NCBI RefSeq assembly: GCF_023721835.1
Contig: NZ_JAMKFE010000011.1
Location: forward strand, 1 to 64,000
Reading direction: 5' to 3'
DNA length: 64,000 nt
Source of the DNA: Caldimonas mangrovi
GTDB taxonomy: Bacteria > Pseudomonadota > Gammaproteobacteria > Burkholderiales > Burkholderiaceae_C
In this document: positions 45,165 to 55,215 of the stretch, one piece after another
How the letters are laid out: each line of letters starts with the position of its first letter
How positions within the stretch are numbered: position 1 is the stretch's first letter
Position numbers and translations under genes: made by a program
Notes under the pieces: model-generated
What the model saw: the letters and a program-made list of their open reading frames with translations, nothing else
Database searches by the model: none
Told to the model about the DNA's origin: nothing

Positions 45165-47960
45165 TCAATCGGCCAGCATGGCGAAGTCGGAGTCCTTGCG
45201 GGGCGCCGGCCATCGCTCGACCAGCGCCAGGAATTCGGACGCCGGCATCGGCCGCCCGAGCAGGAATCCCTGCGCTTCGTCGCAGCGCAAGGTCTTGAGC
45301 TGCTCGAGCTGGAACGGGGTTTCCACCCCCTCGGCGACGATGCCGACCTTCAGGCTGTGCGCCATTGCGATCAGCGCACGCACCAGGCGGTCGTCGCTGC
45401 CAGGCCCGTGCAACCGGGCGATGAAGGAGCGGTCGATCTTGAATTTGTCGACCGGCAGCTCCTGCAGATACGACAGGCTGGAATAGCCGACGCCGAAGTC
45501 GTCGATCGCGACGCTGACCCCCAGCGCGCGCAGACGCTGCAGTGTGAAGGCAGCTTGCTGGGTGTCGCGCACGACCGCACCCTCGGTGATCTCGATTTCG
45601 AGCAGCGTGGGCGGCAGCCCGCTGAGTGCGATCGCATCGGCCACCGCATCGACCACGCCGGCAGCTTCCAGTTGCCGCGGCGACAGATTGACCGACACCC
45701 GCACCGGCCACGACAGGTGCGGCTGCCAGGACAGCGCCTGCCTGCAGGCCTCGCCGAGGGCCCAGGTACCGATCGGCACGATCAGTCCAGTTTCCTCGGC
45801 CAGCGGGATGAACTCGGCCGGCGGAACGAGCCGTCCGGCCCGATTCCAGCGTACCAGCGCTTCGGCGCCCACCAGCCGGCCGCTGCGGCAGTCGAACTGC
45901 GGCTGGAAGTACAGCACCAGTTCACCGCGTTCGAGCGCGCGGTGCAGGTCGTTCTCCATCAGCAGGTGGGTCGCGGTGGCCAGGTCGCGCCCGGGCGTGA
46001 ACACCTTGAAGGTGTTGCGGCCGGCCTCCTTTGCGTGGTACATCGCACTGTCGGCATGGCGCATCAGATGCATGGGGTCGCTGCCCGACTCCGGGCCGGC
46101 CGCGATGCCGATGCTGGCCGTCACGCGCAGCTCGTGGGCATCGACGACCATCGGCGGCGTCATCGCCACGAGGATCTTGTGTGCCACGAGTTCGCAGTCG
46201 AGCGGACTCGCAATATGCGGCAGCAGCACCACGAACTCGTCGCCGCCCATGCGAGCCACCGTGTCGCTGTGCCGCACCGAAGCGCGCAGCCGCTGCGCCA
46301 CTTCGCACAGCACGCGGTCGCCGATGTGGTGTCCCAGCGAATCGTTGATGTTCTTGAAGCGGTCGAGGTCGATGAACAACAGCGCCATCGACTCGCCGGT
46401 CCGGCGCGCCCGCTCCATCGCGGCACCGAGCCGGTCCTCGATCAGCACCCGGTTGGGCAGCCCGGTGAGTGCATCGTGGTGGGCCATGTGGCGGATGCGC
46501 TCCTCGGCGCGGCGGCGCTCGGACACGTCGCGCACGATGCCGACGAACTGGTGCTCCTCGTCCAGCCACATCTCGTTGAAGGCCACGTCGACCGGGAACT
46601 CGCTGCCGTCGCCGCGCCGGCCCAGGGTCTCGCGGGCGGTGGCGCCGAGCGCCACGCTGAAAGAGCCCTGGATGAAGTCCCCGATCGGCCGACCGATCAT
46701 CTGCACCTCGTCCAGCCCGAACATCCGGTGCGCGGCCGTATTGGCGCTCGTGACCACACCGGCCGAATCCAGGGTGACGATGCCGTCGACCGTGCTGTCG
46801 ATCACCGTCTTCAGTCGCGACGCGTTCTCGCGCGCTTCGCGTCCGAAGCGGCGCGCGATCTGGGTCGCGCGCTCGTATCGCGCGGCAAAGCTCAACAGTG
46901 CCGCAAAGCACGCCAGCGACGCCAGCGTACCGCCGGCCAGCACCCCCAGCGGATAGGGCTGCCGCCAGAACACGACGGGCTGGCGTGCCACCTGCACGCT
47001 CCACAGCCTTCCTGCCACGACCATCGCATGCTCTCGCAGGTCCGACGGGGTGGGCCGGAACGCCCCTTCTTTCGGGGCGCTGTCGTACAGCAGCAGATTG
47101 CCCGCGTCTGCCTGCGCCTCGGCGGGTGCGATGTCCTCCACGCGCACCCGGTAGCCCCTCAAGGATTCCGGCAGCACGTCGGACATCACGTTGACTGCGC
47201 GAAACACACCCGAGATCTGCCCGACATACGCAGCCCGCCGCTGCTGGATCGTGTCGCTCGGCATGTCGGAGCGGTAGACCGGCAGGCGCAACACGATGCC
47301 GGTGTCCCCTTGCAGCAAGATCACCGGCCTGGACGCGAGCGGCTCGCCGCTGTCACGCGCTCGCTCGACCACGTCGCCGTGCAGCGGGCTGCCGAGGCTG
47401 TCGAAGCCCATCGCGACCTCGTTGCCGGCCAGCGGCTCGCAATACGCCACCGGCAAGTACTCGGGCCGATCGCCGGGCGGATGGACTCCGAAGTCCGGAT
47501 AACCCGCGGGGCGCAGGCTGCGGTCTTCGCGCATCTGCCGCTCGAAATCCGCCTTCCCGGCATGCGCGATGCGCGGCGAATACTGCACGGCCAGGACCCC
47601 GGGGTAGCGCGACTCGGCCGTCATCGCGACGAAGTGCTGGTGGAATTCGCTGCGCGAGACGTCCTGGCTTGAACGGAACAGGCTCTGGAAGCTCACCAGC
47701 AAGTCGGTGTAGCGGCTGAAACGATCGTCGATCACGACGGCGGTGCGCAACGAGAATTCGTCCAGCCGGGCATCGGCCTGCTGACGCAGTTGCTCGGTCG
47801 ACAACCGCCACAAGAACAGCGTCGCGGCCAGGCCGGCGCACAGCACGGCCCAGGCCAGCGCCTTGTAGGCGTGGCCGCGGCGAGGCAGTTGCTCCAGTGA
47901 ACCGTCCAAGTGCCACCCTTTCATTGCGCCCGCGGCCCAGCCGCCGTCCGGGCACGACAC
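45165..47960 (-). CDS. CHASE-PAS-GGDEF-EAL membrane c-di-GMP signalling protein
   Basis: About 931 residues: membrane helix (about 33-50), CHASE sensor (about 75-290), second helix (about 330-355), one PAS ([16 protein letters not shown] and following), GGDEF ([11 protein letters not shown]) and EAL ([32 protein letters not shown]). Here the residues five before GGDEF read RHSD, still an RxxD inhibitory site. It is 36 bp upstream of the gene ending at 45128 and in the same direction, so they may be co-transcribed. The start is GTG 47960 or ATG 47924; neither has a clear ribosome-binding site. Confidence 0.9.
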   Translation of the reverse strand: MSCPDGGWAAGAMKGWHLDGSLEQLPRRGHAYKALAWAVLCAGLAATLFLWRLSTEQLRQQADARLDEFSLRTAVVIDDRFSRYTDLLVSFQSLFRSSQDVSRSEFHQHFVAMTAESRYPGVLAVQYSPRIAHAGKADFERQMREDRSLRPAGYPDFGVHPPGDRPEYLPVAYCEPLAGNEVAMGFDSLGSPLHGDVVERARDSGEPLASRPVILLQGDTGIVLRLPVYRSDMPSDTIQQRRAAYVGQISGVFRAVNVMSDVLPESLRGYRVRVEDIAPAEAQADAGNLLLYDSAPKEGAFRPTPSDLREHAMVVAGRLWSVQVARQPVVFWRQPYPLGVLAGGTLASLACFAALLSFAARYERATQIARRFGREARENASRLKTVIDSTVDGIVTLDSAGVVTSANTAAHRMFGLDEVQMIGRPIGDFIQGSFSVALGATARETLGRRGDGSEFPVDVAFNEMWLDEEHQFVGIVRDVSERRRAEERIRHMAHHDALTGLPNRVLIEDRLGAAMERARRTGESMALLFIDLDRFKNINDSLGHHIGDRVLCEVAQRLRASVRHSDTVARMGGDEFVVLLPHIASPLDCELVAHKILVAMTPPMVVDAHELRVTASIGIAAGPESGSDPMHLMRHADSAMYHAKEAGRNTFKVFTPGRDLATATHLLMENDLHRALERGELVLYFQPQFDCRSGRLVGAEALVRWNRAGRLVPPAEFIPLAEETGLIVPIGTWALGEACRQALSWQPHLSWPVRVSVNLSPRQLEAAGVVDAVADAIALSGLPPTLLEIEITEGAVVRDTQQAAFTLQRLRALGVSVAIDDFGVGYSSLSYLQELPVDKFKIDRSFIARLHGPGSDDRLVRALIAMAHSLKVGIVAEGVETPFQLEQLKTLRCDEAQGFLLGRPMPASEFLALVERWPAPRKDSDFAMLAD

Positions 47961-48018
47961 ATTCTCGTTCTATCGGCGAACGGACGCGGAAGTTGAGGGT
48001 GGGATGGGGAGATCAGCG

Positions 48019-49689
48019 TCAGCGCTGCCCGCGCATCGCCCGCGACAGCAGCAGCACCGGCAGCAGCCCGACCAGCACGATGGCCAGCGACGGCAACGCC
48101 GCTTCGCCGAGCCGCTCGTCCTTCGCGAGCTGGTAGGCCACGACGGCCAGCGTGTCGCTGTTGAAGGGCCGCAGCACGTAGGTGGCGGGCAGTTCCTTCA
48201 TCACGTCGACGAAGACCAGCAGCGCTGCCGCCAGCATCGAGCGCCTGAGCAACGGCAAGTGCACGGTGCCGAGCAGCTTCCAGCGGGGCGCACCGAGCAT
48301 GCGCGCCGACTCGTCCAGCGTGGCCGGGATGCGGGCATACCCGGCCTCCACCGATTGCAGCGCGACCGCGGAGAAGCGCACCAAGTAGGCATACATCAGG
48401 CCGAACACCGTGCCGGTCACCAGCGCCGCCGCACCGCTGCCCGGCCACAGCGTCTGCAGCCAGCCGGCCGGCAGCAGGATGCCGACCGCGATCACCGCGC
48501 CCGGCACGGCATAGCCGAGCGAGGCGACGCGCGCAGCGAAGCGCAGCCCCGGGCGCGGCTTCAGCCGCAACGCGAAGGCCAGTACCAGCGCCAGCACCGC
48601 GGCGAGCAGCGCGGCCAGGCCGGCCAGCTTGAAGCTCGTCCAAGCCCACTGAGCAAAGCGGCCCCATGGCACGCCGAACTCCGAATGCTGCGCCTCGGCC
48701 CAAAGCAGGTGCAGCAGCACCCCCACCGGCAGCACAAAGCCGAGGAGCACCGGCAAACCGCAAATCGCCCACGCCAGCCAACGGTGGCCGCCCCGCAGCT
48801 GCGTGGGCCGGGCCTCCTGGCTGGCGCTGCCGCCGCTGCGCCCGGTCGAGAAGCGCAGCCGCCGCTGCGCACGGTGCTCGAACCACAGCAGCAGCGCCAC
48901 GGCCCCAAGCAGCACGGTGGCCAGCTGTGCCGCCGCCAGCCGGTCGTCCATCGACAGCCAGGCCTTGTAGATGCCTGTGGTGAAGGTGGTCAGGCCGAAA
49001 TAGGAACCGACGCCGTAGTCGGCCAGCGTCTCCATCAAGGCCAGCGCCACGCCCGCGGCCACCGCCGGGCGTGCCAGCGGCAGCGCCACCTGACGCACCC
49101 GCCGCCCCGTGCCGGCGCCAAGCAGACGTGCGGCCTCCATCAGGTGCACACCACGTTCGCTGAGTGCCGCGCGCGCCAACAGGTAGACATAGGGATAGAG
49201 ACAGAAGATGAACATCGGCACCGCGCCGCCGAGACTGCGCACGTCCGGCAGCAGCGCGCCCTGGGCACCCGTCAGCGCGCGCAGCGTCGATTGCAGCGGG
49301 CCGCTGTACTGAAGGAAGTCAGTGTAGGCATACGCCATCACGTAGGCCGGCATCGCCAGCGGCAGCAACAGTGCCCACTCGAAAACGCGCCGGCCGGGAA
49401 AGTCGAACAGGGTCACCGCGGCCGCCGTGACACCGCCGACCGCAGCGACGCCGAGGGCGACGAAGGCCGACAGCAGGAAGGACGTCCAGGCATAACCCGG
49501 CAGCACGGTCGACAGCTGATGCGCCAGTACCGCGTAGCTGTCCGCATTGAGCACGGCCCACGATCCGAGCACGCCGAGTACAGGCAAAGCGAGCAGCAGG
49601 GTCAGGACGGTGATCAGGCGCATCGGGACAGCAGCGAGCGGCCCGCCAACATGGCGCAGAGGCAGGATGCTCTTTTTGAGGGAAATCAA
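48019..49689 (-). CDS. Iron(III)-type ABC transporter permease, two-domain (FbpB-like)
   Basis: A polytopic protein of up to 556 residues with about twelve hydrophobic helices and two binding-protein-dependent permease domains, as in FbpB/SfuB/ThiP. The EAA-type cytoplasmic loops are visible as MEAARLLGAGTGRRVRQVAL (about 185) and DESARMLGAPRWKLLGTVHL (about 475). It would pass a substrate, most often Fe(III), across the inner membrane. The longest frame begins at TTG 49689; ATG 49623 (MRLITVLTLLL) is an alternative. It is divergent from the ATPase gene. No periplasmic binding-protein gene is adjacent. Confidence 0.9.
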   Translation of the reverse strand: MISLKKSILPLRHVGGPLAAVPMRLITVLTLLLALPVLGVLGSWAVLNADSYAVLAHQLSTVLPGYAWTSFLLSAFVALGVAAVGGVTAAAVTLFDFPGRRVFEWALLLPLAMPAYVMAYAYTDFLQYSGPLQSTLRALTGAQGALLPDVRSLGGAVPMFIFCLYPYVYLLARAALSERGVHLMEAARLLGAGTGRRVRQVALPLARPAVAAGVALALMETLADYGVGSYFGLTTFTTGIYKAWLSMDDRLAAAQLATVLLGAVALLLWFEHRAQRRLRFSTGRSGGSASQEARPTQLRGGHRWLAWAICGLPVLLGFVLPVGVLLHLLWAEAQHSEFGVPWGRFAQWAWTSFKLAGLAALLAAVLALVLAFALRLKPRPGLRFAARVASLGYAVPGAVIAVGILLPAGWLQTLWPGSGAAALVTGTVFGLMYAYLVRFSAVALQSVEAGYARIPATLDESARMLGAPRWKLLGTVHLPLLRRSMLAAALLVFVDVMKELPATYVLRPFNSDTLAVVAYQLAKDERLGEAALPSLAIVLVGLLPVLLLSRAMRGQR

Positions 49690-49725
49690 GACAAATCTAA
49701 ATGAGAAAAGTAATCATTTGTCTTG
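49687..49725. promoter_or_regulatory. Candidate operator: 10-bp perfect inverted repeat
   Basis: CAAGACAAAT (49687-49696) and ATTTGTCTTG (49716-49725) flank a 19-bp AT-rich core that itself contains AAATGA...TCATTT (49699-49704 and 49714-49719). It lies between the divergent permease and ATPase genes. The inner part resembles a Fur box in composition but does not match it closely. Confidence 0.5.
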
Positions 49726-49757
49726 GGCTCTATGATAGAGGGCTTTTCTGTTTCTCC

Positions 49758-50861
49758 ATGTTCCTCGAGCTCGACCACGTCACGATCCGCTATCCCGGCA
49801 GCCAGTCCGTGCACCCGGCCGTCGACCACGTCTCGCTGACGCTGCAGCCAGGAGACATCGGTGTGCTGATCGGACCGTCCGGCTGCGGCAAGACATCCTT
49901 GCTGCGTGCCATTGCGGGGTTGGAACATATCCACGCCGGACGGGTGGGGATCGCCGGGCAGGCCCTGAGCGACGCGTCCCAGCCGGGCCGGCCGGTGCAC
50001 GTGCCACCGGAGCGCCGGCAGATCGGCATGGTGTTCCAGGACTACGCGCTGTTCCCCCACCTGAACGTGCACGACAACGTCGCGTTCGGGCTGCCGAAGC
50101 TGGCTCGCGCCGAGCGGGTCCAGCGGGTGGCGCAGATGCTGGAACTGGTCGGTCTGGGGGGCCTGGAGCAGCGCTTGCCGCACCAGTTGTCGGGCGGCCA
50201 GCAGCAACGCATCGCCCTCGCCCGGGCGCTGGCGCCGCAGCCGCGCCTGCTGCTGCTGGACGAGCCGTTCTCCAATCTCGATGTCGAGCTGCGCGAACGA
50301 CTGGCCCATGAGGTCCGCACGATTCTCAAGCAAGCGGCCACCACGGCGCTGTTCGTCACCCACGACCAGATGGAGGCCTTCGCGGTCGGCGACGCGATCG
50401 GCGTCATGCACCGGGGCCGGCTGGAGCAATGGGACAACGCCTACCATCTCTATCACCGCCCGGCCACCCGCTTCGTCGCCGATTTCATCGGGCACGGCGT
50501 GTTCACTCCGGCACAGATCGTCGCGACGCCCGCGGGTCCGGTGGTGCGGACGCCGCTGGGCGATCTGAACGACATCGAGGAATGCCCGCTGCCGAGCGCC
50601 TATCCGGATGGCGAATGCGAAGTGCTGTTACGGGCCGACGACATCGTTCACGACGACGCCAGCCCGGTCAAAGCCCGCATCGAGCGCAAGGCCTTCCGCG
50701 GCTCCGAGTTCCTCTACACGCTCAGGCTCGCGTCCGGCCAGCAGGTGCTGGCCCACGTGCCGTCACATCACGACCATGCCTTGGGCGAGTGGATCGGCAT
50801 CCGGCCCGAAGTGGACCACGTTGTGACATTTCCCCGCGAAACTGCCGTGAGTCGCACCTAA
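49758..50861 (+). CDS. Iron(III)-type ABC transporter ATP-binding protein (FbpC-like)
   Basis: A 367-residue ATPase with Walker A GPSGCGKTS, Q-loop VFQDYALFPHL, signature LSGGQQQR, Walker B LLLLDEPFSNLD and switch VTHDQ. The C-terminal 130 residues form the regulatory extension of the FbpC/PotA group. It powers uptake with the divergent permease. ATG 49758 is chosen because the ABC domain begins at once; it lacks a strong ribosome-binding site. An upstream ATG at 49701 lies inside the inverted repeat and is unlikely. Confidence 0.92.
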   Translation: MFLELDHVTIRYPGSQSVHPAVDHVSLTLQPGDIGVLIGPSGCGKTSLLRAIAGLEHIHAGRVGIAGQALSDASQPGRPVHVPPERRQIGMVFQDYALFPHLNVHDNVAFGLPKLARAERVQRVAQMLELVGLGGLEQRLPHQLSGGQQQRIALARALAPQPRLLLLDEPFSNLDVELRERLAHEVRTILKQAATTALFVTHDQMEAFAVGDAIGVMHRGRLEQWDNAYHLYHRPATRFVADFIGHGVFTPAQIVATPAGPVVRTPLGDLNDIEECPLPSAYPDGECEVLLRADDIVHDDASPVKARIERKAFRGSEFLYTLRLASGQQVLAHVPSHHDHALGEWIGIRPEVDHVVTFPRETAVSRT

Positions 50862-50989
50862 ACTGGCCGTGGATGAGGGGAACTCCCTGCAACTTTCTGG
50901 CCATTTGACGCATCGAAGCAGCTGGCCGCCGGCCTATACTCGATTCCACCTCCCTTGAACAAGAGGGCTAGCGAAAGGACTGCGCGCAC

Positions 50990-52444
50990 ATGGGTGCCAA
51001 ATTGAAGATTGCTGGATGGATCTCGCTCGGAGCGGTCGCGGGCGCGTTGACCACCATGCAACTGCAGGCTACCGCGAGGAATGGCCTCGCCCCCCTGCCG
51101 CTGGAAGAACTCCAGCAACTGGCCGCGGTCTTCGGCATGGTCAAGTCGGACTACGTCGAGCCGGTCGATGAGAAGAAGCTGATCACCGACGCGATCGGCG
51201 GCATGGTGTCGGGGCTCGACCCGCACTCGCAATACTTCGACAAGAAGTCTTTCAAGGAATTCCGCGAAGGCACGACCGGGCGTTTCGTCGGCGTGGGCAT
51301 CGAGATCGGCATGGAAGACGGGCTGGTCAAGATCGTCTCGCCGATCGAAGGCTCGCCGGCCTTCCGCGCCGGCCTGAAGAGCGGCGACATGATCACCAAG
51401 ATCGACGACACGGCAGTCAAGGGCCTGACGATCGACCAAGCCGTCAAGCGCATGCGCGGCGAGCCGAACACCAAGGTTTTGCTGACCATCTTTCGCAAGG
51501 CCGAGAGCCGCACCTTCCCGGTGACGATCACGCGCGAGGAAATCCGGGTACAGAGCGTGCGCTCGAAGATGGTCGAGCCCGGCTACGCGTGGCTGCGCGT
51601 CAGCCAGTTCCAGGACCGCACGGTCGAGGACTTCTCGCGCAAGCTCGAGGAAATCTACAAGCAGCAGCCCGACCTGAAAGGCATCGTGCTGGACCTGCGC
51701 AACGACCCGGGCGGCCTGCTCGAAGGCGCAGTCGCGGTCGCGGCGGCCTTCCTGCCGAAGGATGTAACCGTCGTATCGACCAACGGCCAGATCGCCGAGT
51801 CGAAGGCCGTCTTCAAGGCCAGCCCCGAGTACTACATGCGCCGGGGCGGCGGCGACCCGCTGAAGCGGCTGCCGGAAGCATTGAAGACCGTGCCGCTGGT
51901 GGTGCTGGTCAACGAAGGCTCCGCTTCGGCCAGCGAGATCGTCGCGGGTGCACTGCAAGACCACAAGCGCGCCGTGATCATGGGTTCGCAGACCTTCGGC
52001 AAGGGCTCGGTCCAGACGGTGCGTCAGCTGACGCCCGACACCGCGCTGAAGCTGACGACCGCCCGCTACTACACGCCGAGCGGGCGCTCCATCCAGGCGC
52101 GGGGCATTGTGCCGGACGTGATGCTCGACGAGACCGCCGAGGGCAACATCTATTCGGCGCTGCGCATGCGCGAGGCCGACCTGCAGAAGCACCTGATGAA
52201 CGGCGACGAGAAAAACGACAAGGACCCGACGCGCGAAAAGGCGCGCGAAGAGGCCCTGAAGCGTCTCGAGGAAGAAGCCGCCAAGCAGCAGAGCAAGGCC
52301 AACACGCCGCCGAAGCCGCTGCCCGAGTTCGGCAGCACCGAGGACTTCCAGCTGCAGCAGGCGCTGAACCGCTTGAAGGGCAAGCCGGTGCTGGTGTCGA
52401 AGACAGCTGTCGAGCGCAAGGTCGACGAGACGCAAGCGAACTGA
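50990..52444 (+). CDS. S41 family carboxyl-terminal processing protease (CtpA/CtpB-like)
   Basis: A 484-residue periplasmic serine protease with an N-terminal signal/anchor, a PDZ domain (about 90-175) and the S41 catalytic domain. By position relative to known tail-specific proteases, the nucleophile is Ser313 in GSASASE and the general base Lys338 in QTFGKGS, 25 residues apart as expected. It trims or degrades proteins from their C-termini in the envelope. The C-terminal tail is charged and coiled-coil-like (EKAREEALKRLEEEAAKQQ). AAGGA precedes ATG 50990. A strong terminator follows, so it is probably a single-gene unit. Confidence 0.95.
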   Translation: MGAKLKIAGWISLGAVAGALTTMQLQATARNGLAPLPLEELQQLAAVFGMVKSDYVEPVDEKKLITDAIGGMVSGLDPHSQYFDKKSFKEFREGTTGRFVGVGIEIGMEDGLVKIVSPIEGSPAFRAGLKSGDMITKIDDTAVKGLTIDQAVKRMRGEPNTKVLLTIFRKAESRTFPVTITREEIRVQSVRSKMVEPGYAWLRVSQFQDRTVEDFSRKLEEIYKQQPDLKGIVLDLRNDPGGLLEGAVAVAAAFLPKDVTVVSTNGQIAESKAVFKASPEYYMRRGGGDPLKRLPEALKTVPLVVLVNEGSASASEIVAGALQDHKRAVIMGSQTFGKGSVQTVRQLTPDTALKLTTARYYTPSGRSIQARGIVPDVMLDETAEGNIYSALRMREADLQKHLMNGDEKNDKDPTREKAREEALKRLEEEAAKQQSKANTPPKPLPEFGSTEDFQLQQALNRLKGKPVLVSKTAVERKVDETQAN

Positions 52445-52463
52445 ACCCCGCTCGGCCCTGCAC

Positions 52464-52488
52464 AAACGCCCGCTTCATGCGGGCGTTT
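52464..52488 (+). terminator. Rho-independent-type terminator hairpin
   Basis: AAACGCCCGC, loop TTCAT, GCGGGCGTTT: a perfect 10-bp stem at 52464-52473 and 52479-52488, 20 bp after the protease stop. It ends in GTTTGCT rather than a long T-run, but the A/T-flanked GC stem is typical of terminators in GC-rich genomes. Confidence 0.8.
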
Positions 52489-52537
52489 GCTCTTGCGCCC
52501 GACCATCCCTCGGCCGCGAATTGAGTATGCTGGCGCG

Positions 52538-53290
52538 ATGAACGACGACCAGCTTCTGCGCTACAGCCGGCACCTGCTGCTCGATGAACTCGGGGTCGAG
52601 GGGCAGGAGCGCATCCTCGCCGGGCACGCGCTCGTGATCGGCGCCGGCGGGCTCGGCTCCCCGGTGGCCTTCTACCTCGGCACGGCCGGGGTCGGCCGCA
52701 TCACCATCGTCGACAACGACGAGGTCGACCTGACCAATCTGCAGCGGCAGATCATCCACGACATGTCGCGCATCGGCACGCCGAAGGCGCAGTCGGCCGG
52801 CGCCTCCATTGCAGGCATCAATCCCGAAGTCCACGTGCGCGCCCTGGTGCGCCGCGCCGACGCGGCGCTGCTCGACGAACTGGTGGCCGAAGCCGACGTG
52901 GTACTGGACTGCAGCGACAATTTCTCGACCCGCCAGGCCGTCAACCTCGCCTGCGTGCGGCAGCGCAAGCCGCTGGTCAGCGGCGCGGCGATCCGCTTCG
53001 ACGGGCAGGTCTCGGTCTACGACGTGCGCCGCGTCGATGCGCCCTGCTACGCCTGCGTGTTCCCGCCCGACCAGCAGTTCGACGAAGTGCGCTGCGCGAC
53101 GATGGGCGTGTTCGCGCCACTGGTGGGCATCATCGGCACGGTACAGGCCGGCGAGGCCCTCAAGCTGCTCGCCGGCATCGGCACCTCGCTGGCGGGCCGG
53201 CTGCAGATGCTGGATGCACGCTCGATGGAATGGAGCGAGATCCGGGTGCCCCGGCATGCCGGCTGCTCGGTGTGTTCGAGCCTGCGCTGA
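52538..53290 (+). CDS. ThiF/MoeB/HesA-family ubiquitin-like-protein adenylyltransferase
   Basis: A 250-residue E1-like enzyme that adenylates the C-terminal glycine of a small sulfur carrier (ThiS/MoaD type). It has the ATP-binding GAGGLGSP, NLQRQIIH, CSDNFSTR and the zinc ligands CYAC and CSVC. The conserved Cys of MoeB appears in VRCATMGVFAPLVG. The family is used for thiamine thiazole or molybdopterin synthesis; no other gene of either pathway is here, so MoeB and ThiF cannot be separated. ATG 52538 gives the canonical start MNDDQLLRYSRHL. Confidence 0.92.
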   Translation: MNDDQLLRYSRHLLLDELGVEGQERILAGHALVIGAGGLGSPVAFYLGTAGVGRITIVDNDEVDLTNLQRQIIHDMSRIGTPKAQSAGASIAGINPEVHVRALVRRADAALLDELVAEADVVLDCSDNFSTRQAVNLACVRQRKPLVSGAAIRFDGQVSVYDVRRVDAPCYACVFPPDQQFDEVRCATMGVFAPLVGIIGTVQAGEALKLLAGIGTSLAGRLQMLDARSMEWSEIRVPRHAGCSVCSSLR

Positions 53291-53380
53291 CGCCCGCCCC
53301 TGCTGCCGTCACATCGGGAATCGGCCCCGGCGCGCGCCTGGGCTAAGCTGGCGCCTCGTGAACATCAAACGGTGCAACCC

Positions 53381-54283
53381 ATGAACAACAAGCGTCAGAC
53401 ACTGACCGCACGCAATTTTCCGTCGGCACAAGAGGATGCTGCTGCCGCGACCGCGCTGCCCCGGTACGGTGGCCCGGAAAGTGCCTATCGCCTCGCCTTC
53501 AGCGACGACGAGTTCCTGCTGCGCGACGAGCTGCGCCCGGTGCGCATGCAGCTCGAGCTGCTGAAACCGGAGCTGGTGCAGCGCGAGCACGAGATCGAAT
53601 CGACCGTCGTGATCTTCGGCAGCGCCCGCATTCCACCCGCCGAGGTGGCGCAGGAGCTGCTCGCCGAGGCGCAGAAGTCGAACAACCCCGTGTTGGTTCG
53701 CCATGCCGAGGCACGCCTGCGCATGTCCCGCTACTACGAGGAAGCGCGCCGCTTCGCAGCGCTGGTGACCGAAGCGTCGAAGCGGCTGGACCCGCCGATC
53801 TACGTCTGCACCGGCGGCGGGCCCGGCATCATGGAAGCCGGCAACCGCGGCGCCTTCGAGTCGGGCGGCAAGAGCGTCGGCCTGAACATCGTGCTGCCGC
53901 ACGAGCAGGAGCCCAATCCCTACATCACGCCGGAGCTGTGCTTCCTGTTCCACTACTTCGGCCTGCGCAAGATGCACTTCCTGATGCGGGCGATCGCGCT
54001 GGTGTGCTTTCCCGGCGGCTTCGGCACGATGGACGAGCTGTTCGAGGTGATGACGCTGGTGCAAACCGGCAAATCGCGCAAGCGCCCGATCCTGCTGTTC
54101 GGCCGCGACTTCTGGACCCGCGTGATCAACTTCGAAACGCTGATCGAAGCCGGCATGATTTCGCCCGAAGACGTCGAGCTGTTCCAGTACGTGGAAACGG
54201 CCGAGGAAGCCTGGGAAGCGATCTGCTCGGCGTACTCGCTCGACGCACCGCCGACGGCCACCGGCGCATTCGCGGACGACTGA
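53381..54283 (+). CDS. LOG family protein (TIGR00730-type nucleotide phosphoribohydrolase-like)
   Basis: A 300-residue member of the LOG family, once called lysine decarboxylases. It has the phosphate-binding GGGPGIMEAGNRGA (about 153) and the signature PGGFGTMDELFE (about 215) that hydrolyses the N-glycosidic bond of (cytokinin) nucleoside monophosphates. The N-terminal 75 residues extend beyond the roughly 190-residue core. Its bacterial role is usually nucleotide turnover. It starts 90 bp after the ThiF-like gene and is followed after 17 bp by the arginase gene. Confidence 0.9.
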   Translation: MNNKRQTLTARNFPSAQEDAAAATALPRYGGPESAYRLAFSDDEFLLRDELRPVRMQLELLKPELVQREHEIESTVVIFGSARIPPAEVAQELLAEAQKSNNPVLVRHAEARLRMSRYYEEARRFAALVTEASKRLDPPIYVCTGGGPGIMEAGNRGAFESGGKSVGLNIVLPHEQEPNPYITPELCFLFHYFGLRKMHFLMRAIALVCFPGGFGTMDELFEVMTLVQTGKSRKRPILLFGRDFWTRVINFETLIEAGMISPEDVELFQYVETAEEAWEAICSAYSLDAPPTATGAFADD

Positions 54284-54300
54284 ACCCGAGGAGCCAGACC

Positions 54301-55215
54301 ATGCCCACACCCGTCAGCCTGATCGGCGCGCCCACCGATGTCGGTGCCGGCGCCCGCGGCGTCTCGATGGGCCCGGAGGCGCTGCGCGTCGCCGGCCTGC
54401 AGCCGATGCTCGAGGGCCTCGACTGCACCGTACTCGACCGCGGCAACCTGGCCGGCCCGCCGAACCCATGGCAGCCGCCGGTCGAGGGCTACCGCCACCT
54501 GAGCGAAGTGGCCGCCTGGAACACTGCCGTGCACGAAGCGGTGTACACGGAGCTGCAGCAAGGGCGGCTGCCGATCCTGCTCGGCGGCGACCACTGCCTC
54601 GGCATCGGCTCGATCAGCGCGGTCGCGCGCCATTGCCGCGAGCGCGGCAAGAAGCTGCGCGTGCTGTGGCTCGATGCGCACGCCGACTTCAATACCAGCC
54701 TGATGACACCGAGCGGCAACATCCATGGCATGCCGGTCGCCTGCCTGTGCGGCCACGGGCCCGAGCCGCTGGTCGGCATCGGCGGCCACGTGCCGGCCAT
54801 CCTGCCCGGCATGGTGCGCCAGATCGGCATCCGCAGTGTCGACGAGGGCGAGAAGCGCTTCGTGCACGAGATGGGGCTCGAAGTCTTCGACATGCGCTAC
54901 ATCGACGAGATGGGCATGCGCCACACGATGGAACTTGCACTCGCGATGCTGGACAGCAACACGCACCTGCACGTGAGCTTCGACGTCGACTTCCTCGACC
55001 CTGACGTCGCGCCCGGCGTCGGCACCACCGTGCGCGGCGGGCCGACCTATCGCGAAGCTCAGCTGTGCATGGAGATGATTGCCGACTGTGGCCGCATGGC
55101 CTCGCTCGACGTGATGGAGCTGAACCCGGCGCTCGACGTGCGCAACCAGACAGCCGAGATCGCGGTCGACCTGATCGCCAGCCTGTTCGGCAAGTCGACG
55201 CTGATGCGCCGGTGA
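54301..55215 (+). CDS. rocF: Arginase
   Basis: A 304-residue ureohydrolase that converts arginine to ornithine and urea. Binuclear manganese sites are visible in GGDHCLGIGS (about 95-104), WLDAHADFNT (about 123) and SFDVDFLDPDVAPG (about 227), and SGNIHGMP (about 140) is the substrate loop typical of arginase rather than agmatinase. GAGGAG precedes ATG 54301. The stop overlaps the GTG of the TonB-dependent receptor gene as GTGA. No amino-acid permease is adjacent. Confidence 0.93.
   Translation: MPTPVSLIGAPTDVGAGARGVSMGPEALRVAGLQPMLEGLDCTVLDRGNLAGPPNPWQPPVEGYRHLSEVAAWNTAVHEAVYTELQQGRLPILLGGDHCLGIGSISAVARHCRERGKKLRVLWLDAHADFNTSLMTPSGNIHGMPVACLCGHGPEPLVGIGGHVPAILPGMVRQIGIRSVDEGEKRFVHEMGLEVFDMRYIDEMGMRHTMELALAMLDSNTHLHVSFDVDFLDPDVAPGVGTTVRGGPTYREAQLCMEMIADCGRMASLDVMELNPALDVRNQTAEIAVDLIASLFGKSTLMRR

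Noticed and set aside
41874-47672. A 1,932-codon open frame on the plus strand
   Set aside because: It is antisense to two clear GGDEF-EAL genes, has arginine- and histidine-rich composition and no domain; it is the expected shadow of GC-rich codon bias.
50905-50940. TTGACG and TATACT upstream of the S41 protease gene
   Set aside because: The spacing is 24 bp, too long for a sigma-70 promoter; only the TATACT may be a -10 element.
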